Of a DNA stretch of 9,272 bases, positions 1-5,718 are shown one piece after another. Position numbers and translations under genes: made by a program. The notes under the pieces are model-generated. The model was not told the DNA's origin. It was given only the letters and a program-made list of their open reading frames with translations, and ran no database searches. The stretch's first letter is position 1. The number at the start of each line of letters is the position of its first letter. The stretch spans positions 1 through 9,272 of the forward strand of contig JANWYM010000127.1 of assembly GCA_025055355.1 (NCBI GenBank), written 5' to 3'. The stretch comes from Abditibacteriales bacterium. Lineage in GTDB: Bacteria; Armatimonadota; Abditibacteriia; Abditibacteriales; JANWYM01.

Positions 1-100
1 CGGTTGAGCCGGTTGAGCGAGTTGGTTCTGTTGATTCGGTTGAGTCAGTTCAACTGGCTCAACCGGCTCAACCGGCTCAACCGGCTCAACCAGCTCAACC
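1..100. repeat. 9-bp-period tandem repeat arranged as an inverted repeat, downstream of fliD
   Basis: The left half is built of CGGTTGAGC-type units (1-9, 10-18, then degenerate 19-27 and 28-36, then 37-45). The right half is built of the complementary GGCTCAACC unit, present five times in 56-100 with one change in the last copy. The 9-bp phase is kept across the switch of orientation. The inner arms 37-50 and 52-65 pair over 14 bp with one G-T mismatch, and the outer units could extend the pairing. The element runs off the left edge of the window. No T-run follows the stem on the minus strand, so it is not a classical intrinsic terminator for fliD, though it could still affect 3' mRNA stability. 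Confidence 0.9.
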
Positions 101-119
101 ACTGACCATTAGAGCGTCA
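100..119 (-). repeat. 3'-end motif of fliD, shared with flaG
   Basis: The plus-strand string CACTGACCATTAGAGCGTCA ends in the fliD stop codon (read TGA on the minus strand). A near copy, CAGTGACCTTGAGCGTCA, sits over the flaG stop at 2728-2745. The copies differ by a 2-bp gap and two substitutions. Both end in GAGCGTCA, which contains the stop, and both abut a short-period repeat. The role is unknown. Confidence 0.6.
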
Positions 120-2678
120 TCTCCGCACTGCGAGTTGCAGGAGTTGCTGACTGAGCGTGGCGCTTTGCCGCTGGAAGTCTGCGAGCAGCCGCTCCAAGCG
201 CGTGAACTGTTCGCGCAAGCCTGCCTCTCGAATCGCAATGCGTTCCTCCAAACTCGTTATCTGGGCTTTGACGTCGTCAATCTGGGACTGCAAAGTCTTC
301 TGATATTCGGTGAGCGTGCCTGTGCTGATGTTGGTCAACGCGTCCAGGAGTTCGCTCATGATGCCCCCGACGCCTTTGCTCAAAATCACGACCCCTTTTT
401 GTCCCGCTGCGGTGGAGGTGATGCGTAGTTTCAGCCCTGCTGTGTTCGGGTTATTGTCGTTGCCGATGAGAAACTGCCCGTTGCCCGTTGCCGCTTCGCC
501 GTTGATGGTTCCCGCTACATCCACGCCTGTTGCTGTCAAGGGGGTGGTGCCGATGCCGCTGTTGTCACCGGCGGCAGCGAGGTTGGACACGACGGTGAAC
601 GATTGCGCCGAGCCGTAGTCCTTGCTGGTTAGCACCAACTTACCCCCGCTCTGGCTGGCGACGACTTTGTCTTTGAGCACCGGGCTCGTGTTAATCTGTT
701 GAATCGTTTGAGCGAGCGTGTTGCCCGCGTTCAAAACGATGGACGTCGGTGCGTAGCCGAACAGCGCGCCGTTAAACGTCAAGGTTTCCATCTGCGTGCT
801 GGCGGCGGTCTGCGCTGTGCCTGCCGTGGTGGTCGCCTTCTGCGCGACGGTGGTGACCTCCACAACGTAGCCCGCTGTCGTGGACGCTTTCGTCTTCGAC
901 GTTTGGGATACGAACGTCACTTCACTGCTCGTCGTTGTGACTGTCATCTGCAGTAGTTTCGCCACGCCGTCGGGATGGCGATTGATGGCTTGCGTCAGCG
1001 CACTCTCGTCCACCACTAACTTGTTGTCTGTGCCTAATGAGACGCCAATTTGCGACAACAGGTTGAGCGAGTTTGGCAACCCGCGCACCGGCGAGGTGAG
1101 AGCGCTCAGAATCTGGTCGGTGACGTATTGAATCGTGAAGTCACCCAGCAGCACCCCACCCTTTTGCGTATCGGGGTTGAAGTCCGTCGCCTGCCTGACG
1201 AAATCCATGTAATTGTTGAACTGGTCAACAAAACTCTGCACGGCTTGGCGGATGCTCTCCACGTCGCGGGACACGGAAAGTGTCACCGTCGTCGGCGTTG
1301 CGGGAACGGACCTCAGGTTCAGCGTCAGCCCCGTCACGAGGTCATTAATCGTATTGCTGCCCTTGACCGTCTGCACACCATCCACCGTGAGTTGGGCGTC
1401 TCTGGCCGCGGTGATTTCGTGCTGGGGCGCGCGGCGCAGTATGCCCAATGTGCTAAGAACGTTGTTGGATTCGGTGTAAGACGTCACCCCGCTCAAGCGC
1501 AACTCTTGTCTGGTCGTGCCGTCGGCTTGCGGGACCGCGACAATCGCCGTCGTCACGCCCGTGATGCCCGCGTTGTCAATTGCGGCTTTGATAGTAGCGA
1601 GCGAATCCGTCCCCAAATTGAGGGCGACGTTCACGCCGTTAATTTGCACCGTGCCGCTGGGCGCGCCGCTGAGCCCCAGCAACGCGCCGACAGCGGTCGT
1701 GCTGTCGCTGAAACCGTTGGAAGCGTGATAGGAAGTGCTGGAGACGATGCCCAGTGTCGCGCGCGCGTCGCTGCTCACCGCTGCGCTGAAACTCAACGCA
1801 TCCCCCTCATGGCGGAAACTGAACTTGTTGGTGCTGGGGTCGTAACTGACGGTAACTTTCAACCCCTCCGCTGCGAACGCATTGTTAATGTCGGTTTGGA
1901 TGGCTGCTGCCAGGCTCGCGCCGCTGACGGCGGATTGATTGCGGAGCGTGACCGTGCGCGTCACGCCGCTGAGGGTGATTTTCAGTTGGTTGTTCGTGCT
2001 GTTGATCGTGAACGGCCCTGTCACGGCTGTATCGCCGCTGGCGATGACGCGCTGTTGGAGCGTGTTCGCCTGAATCAGCCCCAGGCTTTGCAGGACGTTG
2101 CTGCCGGTGACATCAATCAGGCTCATGCGATTGTCGACGCCGGCGCTGTTGGCGGTCAGTGTCAGCCGCACGTCGGTTGGCGACACGTTCATTAGCGATG
2201 CCGTCACCCCGGCGTTGGCTTGGTTGATGGCGTTGCGAAGGCTGGTGAGGGTGTCGGTGCTTTGCACGCTGATTTTCTTCCCGTTGATGAGGAACTCACC
2301 CGTGAGGTTGAGGGCCGCGTTCGCATCTGTAAACGACGCGCTGACGATTTTGTGTTGCTGTGCGAGTTGCGTCACCTGCACGCTATACGTGCCTGCCACA
2401 GCACCCGCCGTTGCCGTCGCCGTCACAACGTCCTCGTGCGTGGAGGAAACCGTCGCGGCTCTGACGGTATTGGCGGAGTTGAGCGCCTCTGCCTGCAACT
2501 TGAGCGCGAGCAGCCGCGTGTTGGCGTCCTGCACCGCCGTCAGTTGATGGGTGATGTTAGTTTGCCTCGTCTGCAACTGCTTGACGGGGATGCGCTGCAC
2601 TTCCAAGATGCTCTTGAGGATTGCGGTCGTATTCAGGTTGGACAATAAACCGTCAATTTGAAACAGCGGGTTCGCCAC
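117..2678 (-). CDS. fliD: Flagellar filament cap protein FliD (hook-associated protein 2), long form with an inserted module
   Basis: FliD forms the cap at the filament tip and guides folding and insertion of exported flagellin. The N-terminus (QIDGLLSNLNTTAI at residues 7-20, then a coiled-coil-like stretch to about 66) is the FliD_N region. Flagellin_IN-like beta modules follow near residues 124-190, 220-290 and 340-400. The FliD_C region starts near 425 (DAQLTVDGVQTVKG) and runs through the helix around 470-500. It ends in a long amphipathic coiled coil at about 785-850, as expected for the polymerising D0/D1 part. At 853 residues it is longer than the usual 450-700. The excess is mainly an insert at about 580-745 that interrupts FliD_C and itself looks like a FliD_N tail plus an IN module. 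The start is GTG at 2676-2678; an in-frame stop lies one codon upstream, so no earlier start is possible. Its ribosome binding site is weak. It is probably co-transcribed with flaG and flagellin. Identity is firm; insert boundaries are approximate. Confidence 0.95.
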   Translation of the reverse strand: MANPLFQIDGLLSNLNTTAILKSILEVQRIPVKQLQTRQTNITHQLTAVQDANTRLLALKLQAEALNSANTVRAATVSSTHEDVVTATATAGAVAGTYSVQVTQLAQQHKIVSASFTDANAALNLTGEFLINGKKISVQSTDTLTSLRNAINQANAGVTASLMNVSPTDVRLTLTANSAGVDNRMSLIDVTGSNVLQSLGLIQANTLQQRVIASGDTAVTGPFTINSTNNQLKITLSGVTRTVTLRNQSAVSGASLAAAIQTDINNAFAAEGLKVTVSYDPSTNKFSFRHEGDALSFSAAVSSDARATLGIVSSTSYHASNGFSDSTTAVGALLGLSGAPSGTVQINGVNVALNLGTDSLATIKAAIDNAGITGVTTAIVAVPQADGTTRQELRLSGVTSYTESNNVLSTLGILRRAPQHEITAARDAQLTVDGVQTVKGSNTINDLVTGLTLNLRSVPATPTTVTLSVSRDVESIRQAVQSFVDQFNNYMDFVRQATDFNPDTQKGGVLLGDFTIQYVTDQILSALTSPVRGLPNSLNLLSQIGVSLGTDNKLVVDESALTQAINRHPDGVAKLLQMTVTTTSSEVTFVSQTSKTKASTTAGYVVEVTTVAQKATTTAGTAQTAASTQMETLTFNGALFGYAPTSIVLNAGNTLAQTIQQINTSPVLKDKVVASQSGGKLVLTSKDYGSAQSFTVVSNLAAAGDNSGIGTTPLTATGVDVAGTINGEAATGNGQFLIGNDNNPNTAGLKLRITSTAAGQKGVVILSKGVGGIMSELLDALTNISTGTLTEYQKTLQSQIDDVKAQITSLEERIAIREAGLREQFTRLERLLADFQRQSATLSQQLLQLAVRR

Positions 2679-2687
2679 GGCTCAGAT

Positions 2688-2735
2688 AATTGGTCAATTG
2701 GTCAATTGGCTCATGGGCCGGTTGACTCAGTGACC
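2688..2735. repeat. 8-bp-period degenerate tandem repeat between flaG and fliD
   Basis: In plus-strand 8-bp steps from 2688 the units are AATTGGTC, AATTGGTC, AATTGGCT, CATGGGCC, GGTTGACT and CAGTGACC. The first two are identical and the rest drift. The array fills most of the 64-bp gap between the two genes. On the minus strand it ends about 10 bp before the fliD GTG, so it forms the immediate leader of fliD. Confidence 0.75.
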
Positions 2736-2745
2736 TTGAGCGTCA
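2728..2745 (-). repeat. 3'-end motif of flaG, shared with fliD
   Basis: CAGTGACCTTGAGCGTCA ends in the flaG stop codon and is a near copy of the string over the fliD stop at 100-119. The shared core GAGCGTCA contains the TGA stop on the minus strand. Confidence 0.6.
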
Positions 2746-3186
2746 TACCTGTTCGTCCAGCAGGAGTCCTTTCGCGTCGTGGGCGTCCCTGATCTTGGAT
2801 AGCACCTTGACAATTTGCTCAGGAGGGATCTCGCGGATGACCTCTTGGGTTGTCACATCGTAGACTTGCACAATGACCTGCTGAGAGTCTGGGTCGACGG
2901 CAAAGCGCACCTGCATGCCGAACGCCTGCACCGCGATTTGCATCTGTGCCGCTACGTCCATCGGAGCAGCCAAGGAAGCCGGGGGGATGGGCGTATGCTG
3001 CGACGTTCGGGAACGGTTAAGCGGCTGAACGTTCAAAGGCGAGTGCAGAGAAGATGGCGGCGCCCCGACCGGCGGCGTTCCGTGGAGCGATACCTCTGCT
3101 GTCCCCTCAGAACGCGACTCGATGCCGTTCCCTTCTACGGCTGATATATGGACAGGGTTGAGAGGGGCGAGGTGTGTGATCGTCAT
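2743..3186 (-). CDS. flaG: FlaG family flagellar protein
   Basis: FlaG proteins are small factors usually encoded beside flagellin and fliD; they influence filament length, but their mechanism is not settled. The FlaG domain is at residues 85-144 of this 147-residue reading. It shows the family pattern of a short hydrophobic strand with VDPDSQQVIVQVYD (97-110), then EVIREIPPEQIVKVL (115-129), then a final GLLLDEQ. Residues 1-80 are Pro/Ser-rich and low in predicted structure, as is common for the family's N-terminal tail. I chose the ATG at 3184-3186 because GAGGCGGTGA (3192-3201) lies 5 nt upstream. An in-frame ATG at 3229-3231 would add 15 residues, but it follows CCCTCCCTCCAC with no ribosome binding site and sits against a stable hairpin. 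It lies between flagellin and fliD on the same strand. Family assignment is strong; the start is about 70% sure. Confidence 0.92.
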   Translation of the reverse strand: MTITHLAPLNPVHISAVEGNGIESRSEGTAEVSLHGTPPVGAPPSSLHSPLNVQPLNRSRTSQHTPIPPASLAAPMDVAAQMQIAVQAFGMQVRFAVDPDSQQVIVQVYDVTTQEVIREIPPEQIVKVLSKIRDAHDAKGLLLDEQV

Positions 3187-3234
3187 TCTATTCACCGCCT
3201 CGGGAAAAAGACTCAACGGCAACGCGGTCATGTG

Positions 3235-3269
3235 GAGGGAGGGACGACTTTGAGGGTCGTCCCTCCCTC
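3235..3269 (-). other. Stable stem-loop between flagellin and flaG
   Basis: GAGGGAGGGACGAC (3235-3248) and GTCGTCCCTCCCTC (3256-3269) form a perfect 14-bp inverted repeat with a 7-nt loop. In the minus-strand transcript it begins 27 nt after the flagellin stop codon. No T-run follows, so a full intrinsic terminator is unlikely. Inference: it could protect the 3' end of flagellin mRNA or partially attenuate transcription, giving more flagellin than FlaG and FliD. Confidence 0.75.
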
Positions 3270-3296
3270 ACCTCGTTTCCTGGTTGCCCCGTTCTT

Positions 3297-4769
3297 TTAT
3301 CCTCCTCCCAGGAGACTCAGCAACAACTGGGGCGCCTGGTTCGCCTGCGCCAGCATCGCCGTCGCGGCTTGCATCTGCAACTGGAAACGCGTGAAGCGCA
3401 TGATCTCGCCTGCTGTGTCGGTGTCGCGGATAGTGCTCTCCGAAGCAGCAAGGTTTTCACGCGCCACGCCCAGCGAGTTAATGGTCGTTTCCAGGGTGTT
3501 CTTCTGGATAGCCCCCAGTCGGGCGCGCATAGCGGAGACGTCGGAGATGGCTTGGTCAAGGATCTTGATGGCGTTCTGCGCGCCATCCGAAGTCGTGACG
3601 TCAATGATAGCGACGCTGACGTTAGAGGGGTTACCGATCAGCCCTGTCGCCGTCGTGCCTAAGTTGTTGGCAGCCATGTTGGAAATGGAAATGCTGACGG
3701 TTTGCTGGAAGTTCGCGCCGATTTGGAACCTTAACCCTCCCGCCACCAGATTGATGTCGTCAATCACGGTGCCGGTGGCCATGCCATTCGCCGCACCGAC
3801 GCCCGCCCCTGTGTTCGTCAAGGCGATTCTCAGGTCGTTGGCTGGGCCGAGCGTGCCTTGCAGCACGGTGCCCGAGCCGGTGATGATAGCGGTATACGTG
3901 ATCGCCCCGTTCGTCGAGAACGACACACGTGCGGACACGTTCGTGCCTGTCTGCGCGTTCACCAGCACGCCGCTGGAAAGTCCGCTGATAATCGCAGCGC
4001 TCTGCGAGACGGTGATGGAGTAAGCGGATCCAGCCGTCTGCTGTCTGAAGACGATGCCGTTGCTGAAGGAAGCCACCACCCCGGTGGTTGAGGTCACGCC
4101 ATTAACTTTGTTGATGACGTCTTGATAGGTATCCGTCGCGTTGATGTTGACGGCGACGCCATTGATGGTCAGCGTGCCAGCCGCTGAGACCGTGCCAGTG
4201 ACGGCGAGCCCCTGACCGATAGAAGAGGTCGCTACGGCTGCCGTCTGAATCACGCTAATCCCAATCGCGCCCGTGCCCAAAGCGCCCCCACCTGTGACAC
4301 CTTGAACGTTCGTGATGTCGTTGACCAGCGCTGTGTTACCGGCCGCGCCATTGAGCAGATACTTTGTCCCATATTGCGTGGTGGCGGCAATGCGATTCAG
4401 GCTCTCGATAGCCGAGGCAATTTGGTTCTGGTCAGCGGTTAGAGCCACGGAGTCGTTCGGACCGGTGTTCGCTGCGTGGAGCGCGAGGTTGCGCATGGAA
4501 CGCAGCAAGGAGTTGACTTCGTTCAGCGCGGCTTCTGCGGTCTTGAGCATGTTGACGGCTTCGGAGGTGTTGGCGATCGCTTGCCCCAGACCTTCGACCT
4601 GCGCCCTCAAGTTCTCGGAGTTGACCAGTCCCGCCGGGTCGTCGGCGGCGCGGTTGATACGGAATCCCGAGGAAAGCCTTTCAACCGATTGAGCAAAGCC
4701 CGCTTGGGCAATCAGCAAATTCCGCTGCGCGTTCAGCGCAGTCACATTGGTGTTAATTTTCATTGCCAT
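3297..4769 (-). CDS. fliC: Flagellin (major filament subunit)
   Basis: Flagellin is exported unfolded by the flagellar type III apparatus and polymerises into the filament. The 490 residues show the usual layout. The N-terminal D0/D1 helices (about 1-140) carry INTNVTALNAQRNL (5-18) and RLSSGFRINRAADDPAG (31-47). The middle is a variable, Ser/Thr/Gly-rich beta region (about 145-345) with a Flagellin_IN-like segment near 198-255. The re-entry segment FQIGANFQQTVSISI lies at 348-362. The C-terminal D1/D0 helices (about 395-490) contain ARENLAASESTIRDTDTA (436-453) and QANQAPQLLLSLL. It ends LLGGG, a slightly unusual glycine tail. The many Ser/Thr in the central domain could be O-glycosylation sites, which fits the glycosyltransferase upstream. 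The first ATG is preferred: AGGGAGGAT lies 6 nt upstream, and the second in-frame ATG (4761-4763) is too far from it. There is no convincing promoter in the 209-bp leader, so it probably shares the sigma-28 transcript starting near 5468. Confidence 0.97.
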   Translation of the reverse strand: MAMKINTNVTALNAQRNLLIAQAGFAQSVERLSSGFRINRAADDPAGLVNSENLRAQVEGLGQAIANTSEAVNMLKTAEAALNEVNSLLRSMRNLALHAANTGPNDSVALTADQNQIASAIESLNRIAATTQYGTKYLLNGAAGNTALVNDITNVQGVTGGGALGTGAIGISVIQTAAVATSSIGQGLAVTGTVSAAGTLTINGVAVNINATDTYQDVINKVNGVTSTTGVVASFSNGIVFRQQTAGSAYSITVSQSAAIISGLSSGVLVNAQTGTNVSARVSFSTNGAITYTAIITGSGTVLQGTLGPANDLRIALTNTGAGVGAANGMATGTVIDDINLVAGGLRFQIGANFQQTVSISISNMAANNLGTTATGLIGNPSNVSVAIIDVTTSDGAQNAIKILDQAISDVSAMRARLGAIQKNTLETTINSLGVARENLAASESTIRDTDTAGEIMRFTRFQLQMQAATAMLAQANQAPQLLLSLLGGG

Positions 4770-4775
4770 ACTGTT

Positions 4776-4784
4776 ATCCTCCCT
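4776..4784 (-). promoter_or_regulatory. Strong ribosome binding site of flagellin
   Basis: On the minus strand AGGGAGGAT ends 6 nt before the first ATG (4767-4769). It is the strongest Shine-Dalgarno match in the window, fits a very highly translated gene, and selects the first of two nearby ATG codons. Confidence 0.85.
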
Positions 4785-4802
4785 GGATAACCCAGAATGA
4801 GG

Positions 4803-4842
4803 TTCATGGGTTCATGAACGCGTGAACTCATGAACTCATGAA
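4803..4842. repeat. 8-bp-period palindromic repeat in the flagellin leader
   Basis: In plus-strand 8-bp steps the units are TTCATGGG, TTCATGAA, CGCGTGAA, CTCATGAA and CTCATGAA. The arms 4802-4814 and 4823-4835 can pair over 13 bp with one mismatch around an 8-nt loop. On the minus strand this hairpin would lie in the mRNA leader, ending about 18 nt upstream of the flagellin ribosome binding site. It could be a regulatory leader structure or only a spread intergenic repeat. Confidence 0.8.
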
Positions 4843-4879
4843 CTTTGTCTAAAAGGGTTCGGCTTACCTGCCCGACCGC

Positions 4880-4911
4880 GTGTGCGCGTGTTCGGGTGTT
4901 GACGTGTTCGC
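4880..4911. repeat. Second 8-bp-period repeat in the flagellin leader
   Basis: Four consecutive plus-strand units share a GTGT start at exactly 8-bp spacing: GTGTGCGC, GTGTTCGG, GTGTTGAC and GTGTTCGC. The unit differs in sequence from the array at 4803-4842 but has the same period. The leader between the small gene and flagellin therefore holds two unrelated-looking arrays and no further gene; a 65-codon minus-strand frame across it has no flagellar or other recognisable content. Confidence 0.75.
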
Positions 4912-4978
4912 GTAATGGCACTGGACTATGACAGTAAGCACCACCTCCTCCGCACACTCCCTTGTCCAGGTCAAGTCC

Positions 4979-5413
4979 TTATGAAGCCGATGCGACGGCA
5001 GCGGCTGCTCCTGACGTCGTCGCAGTCGAAGCCGTGGCTTCAGCAGCGACTGGTGCCGAAGTCGCCGCTGCCATCGCTGCGTTTGCTGCGTTACTCGCAG
5101 CCGTCGGACCGCCGGCGACACCCACGCTTCCGGGGGAGGCTGAAGCCGTATAAGCCCCTGCGTTAGCGGTTGCTGCCACGCTCCCCACGGTTCCCAGACT
5201 GACGTTGTGGGAGTGATAGCCTCCGTTGCTGGTGTAAGTCAAAGGACCTGCCCCGACGTTGCCCGCTACGTAAGCATCTGACCCCATCACGCCATTAAAC
5301 GCTGGCCCGGAGGTGCTGATGTTCCTCACGTTCACCTCATTGGCTGCCAACGTTGCTACGCCTGTCACGTTCGAAAGAGTCGGTCCGACGGCTATAAGCG
5401 CATCTCTGCTCAA
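4979..5413 (-). CDS. Unknown Ala/Ser/Thr/Gly-rich protein under a flagellar promoter
   Basis: I do not recognise this family. Read from TTG at 5411-5413 it has 144 residues, with no Lys, Cys or Trp and very few charges. The first half (residues about 5-70) looks like a beta-structured, Asn/Val/Gly-rich domain, including EVNVRNIST and GGYHSHNVSLGTVGSV. The last 50 residues are almost only Ala, Ser, Thr, Gly and Val. There is no signal peptide or membrane segment. The in-frame ATG at 5471-5473 is a poor start because the -10 box of the sigma-28 promoter ends 1 nt before it, so it would fall at or upstream of the transcript start. TTG at 5413 has AGAGGG 7 nt upstream and leaves a leader of about 55 nt. 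Context (sigma-28 promoter, flagellin next) suggests a protein of filament assembly, or one exported or decorated with flagellin; that is inference. Alternatively the frame could be incidental within a long flagellin leader, but the sustained codon pattern argues for a gene. Confidence 0.68.
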   Translation of the reverse strand: MSRDALIAVGPTLSNVTGVATLAANEVNVRNISTSGPAFNGVMGSDAYVAGNVGAGPLTYTSNGGYHSHNVSLGTVGSVAATANAGAYTASASPGSVGVAGGPTAASNAANAAMAAATSAPVAAEATASTATTSGAAAAVASAS

Positions 5414-5420
5414 GTTCCTA

Positions 5421-5426
5421 CCCTCT
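5421..5426 (-). promoter_or_regulatory. Ribosome binding site supporting the TTG start of the small gene
   Basis: AGAGGG on the minus strand lies 7 nt before TTG (5411-5413). The only nearby ATG with similar spacing (5401-5403) is out of frame and closes after three codons, so TTG is the better initiator. Confidence 0.5.
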
Positions 5427-5474
5427 GCACCTATAGGATGCCGAACGGGGGATTCACTCTGGGGGGCAATCATC

Positions 5475-5502
5475 TTATCGGCTGAACTTGCAGAGGAATT
5501 TA
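5475..5502 (-). promoter_or_regulatory. Sigma-28 (FliA/SigD) flagellar promoter
   Basis: Read on the minus strand, TAAA (5499-5502) is followed after 16 nt by GCCGATAA (5475-5482). The -10 box matches the established FliA/SigD consensus exactly, and the -35 core and spacing (15-16 nt) also fit. Transcription would start near 5467-5469 and run toward the small gene, flagellin, flaG and fliD. It is the only full match I see in this window. Late-class promoters of this type normally drive filament genes, which agrees with the genes downstream. Confidence 0.88.
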
Positions 5503-5514
5503 GAGAGGAATTTA
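5491..5514. repeat. 12-bp tandem duplication over the promoter -35 region
   Basis: AGAGGAATTTA occurs twice at 12-bp spacing (5492-5502 and 5504-5514), followed by AATTAA. The first copy carries the -35 TAAA and the second gives another TAAA 12 bp further upstream, so only the proximal one has correct spacing. The A+T-rich tract upstream of -35 could act as an UP element. Confidence 0.6.
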
Positions 5515-5537
5515 AATTAATTCACTGTAAGTTCCGA

Positions 5538-5666
5538 CGTCATGGCGAGGGGGATGGCGGTGGTGAGGGGCGAAACAAAACAGCCTCCCCCACAGGGGAT
5601 GGCTTCGCTGCGCTCGCCATGACACCCACACGGGCCGGGGATTGTCTTACTGCGCTCGCCATGACG
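5538..5666. repeat. REP/MITE-like palindromic intergenic repeat
   Basis: CGTCATGGCGAG at 5538-5549 is the exact complement of CTCGCCATGACG at 5655-5666, giving 12-bp terminal inverted repeats. A second right-end copy gives a 16-bp direct repeat, CTGCGCTCGCCATGAC, at 5608-5623 and 5650-5665. The phrase GGCTTCGCTGCGCTCGCCATGAC-like (5601-5623) resembles the CTTCGCTGCGCTCGC intergenic repeats spread through many bacterial genomes. No transposase is present. The element fills most of the gene-free stretch 5503-5718. Confidence 0.7.
5573..5604 (-). terminator. Rho-independent terminator after the glycosyltransferase gene
   Basis: On the minus strand AGCCATCCCC (5595-5604) pairs with GGGGAGGCT (5582-5590), leaving one bulged A and a TGTG loop (5591-5594). 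GTTTTGTTT follows (5573-5581). It lies about 115 nt after the glycosyltransferase stop codon and upstream of the sigma-28 promoter, so it should insulate the two units. It sits inside the REP-like element. Confidence 0.7.
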
Positions 5667-5718
5667 TTTTCCTGCAGCGGGGAGGGAGAGGACGGTGTAA
5701 GCAATGGCGTGACTTTTG

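Noticed and set aside
37..65. Intrinsic terminator after fliD
   Set aside because: The stem is good, but no T-run follows on the minus strand and the pairing belongs to a larger repeat array.
1..100. CRISPR array
   Set aside because: Units are 9 bp, directly adjacent, with no spacers, and they reverse orientation midway; this is a tandem/inverted repeat.
1050..2195. Plus-strand open frame of 381 codons, Arg/His/Ala-rich
   Set aside because: It lies fully antisense to fliD, whose domains are clear. Its composition is what a complementary frame of a G+C-rich gene gives, and it has no recognisable domain.
3187..3231. Upstream ATG (3229-3231) as the flaG start
   Set aside because: The 15 extra residues are open, but the ATG has only CCCTCCCTCCAC before it and adjoins the hairpin, whereas the ATG at 3186 has GAGGCGGTGA at good spacing.
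3148..4023. Plus-strand open frame of 291 codons with hydrophobic stretches
   Set aside because: It overlaps the conserved C-terminal half of flagellin on the other strand and runs through the intergenic hairpin; no family features.
4856..4863. Possible second sigma-28 -10 box (GCCGAACC on the minus strand) for flagellin
   Set aside because: Only GCCGA matches, and there is no TAAA 15-16 nt upstream, where the GTGT repeat lies instead.
4760..4957. Minus-strand 65-codon frame across the flagellin leader
   Set aside because: It is made mostly of translated repeat units, overlaps the flagellin start and has no recognisable domain.
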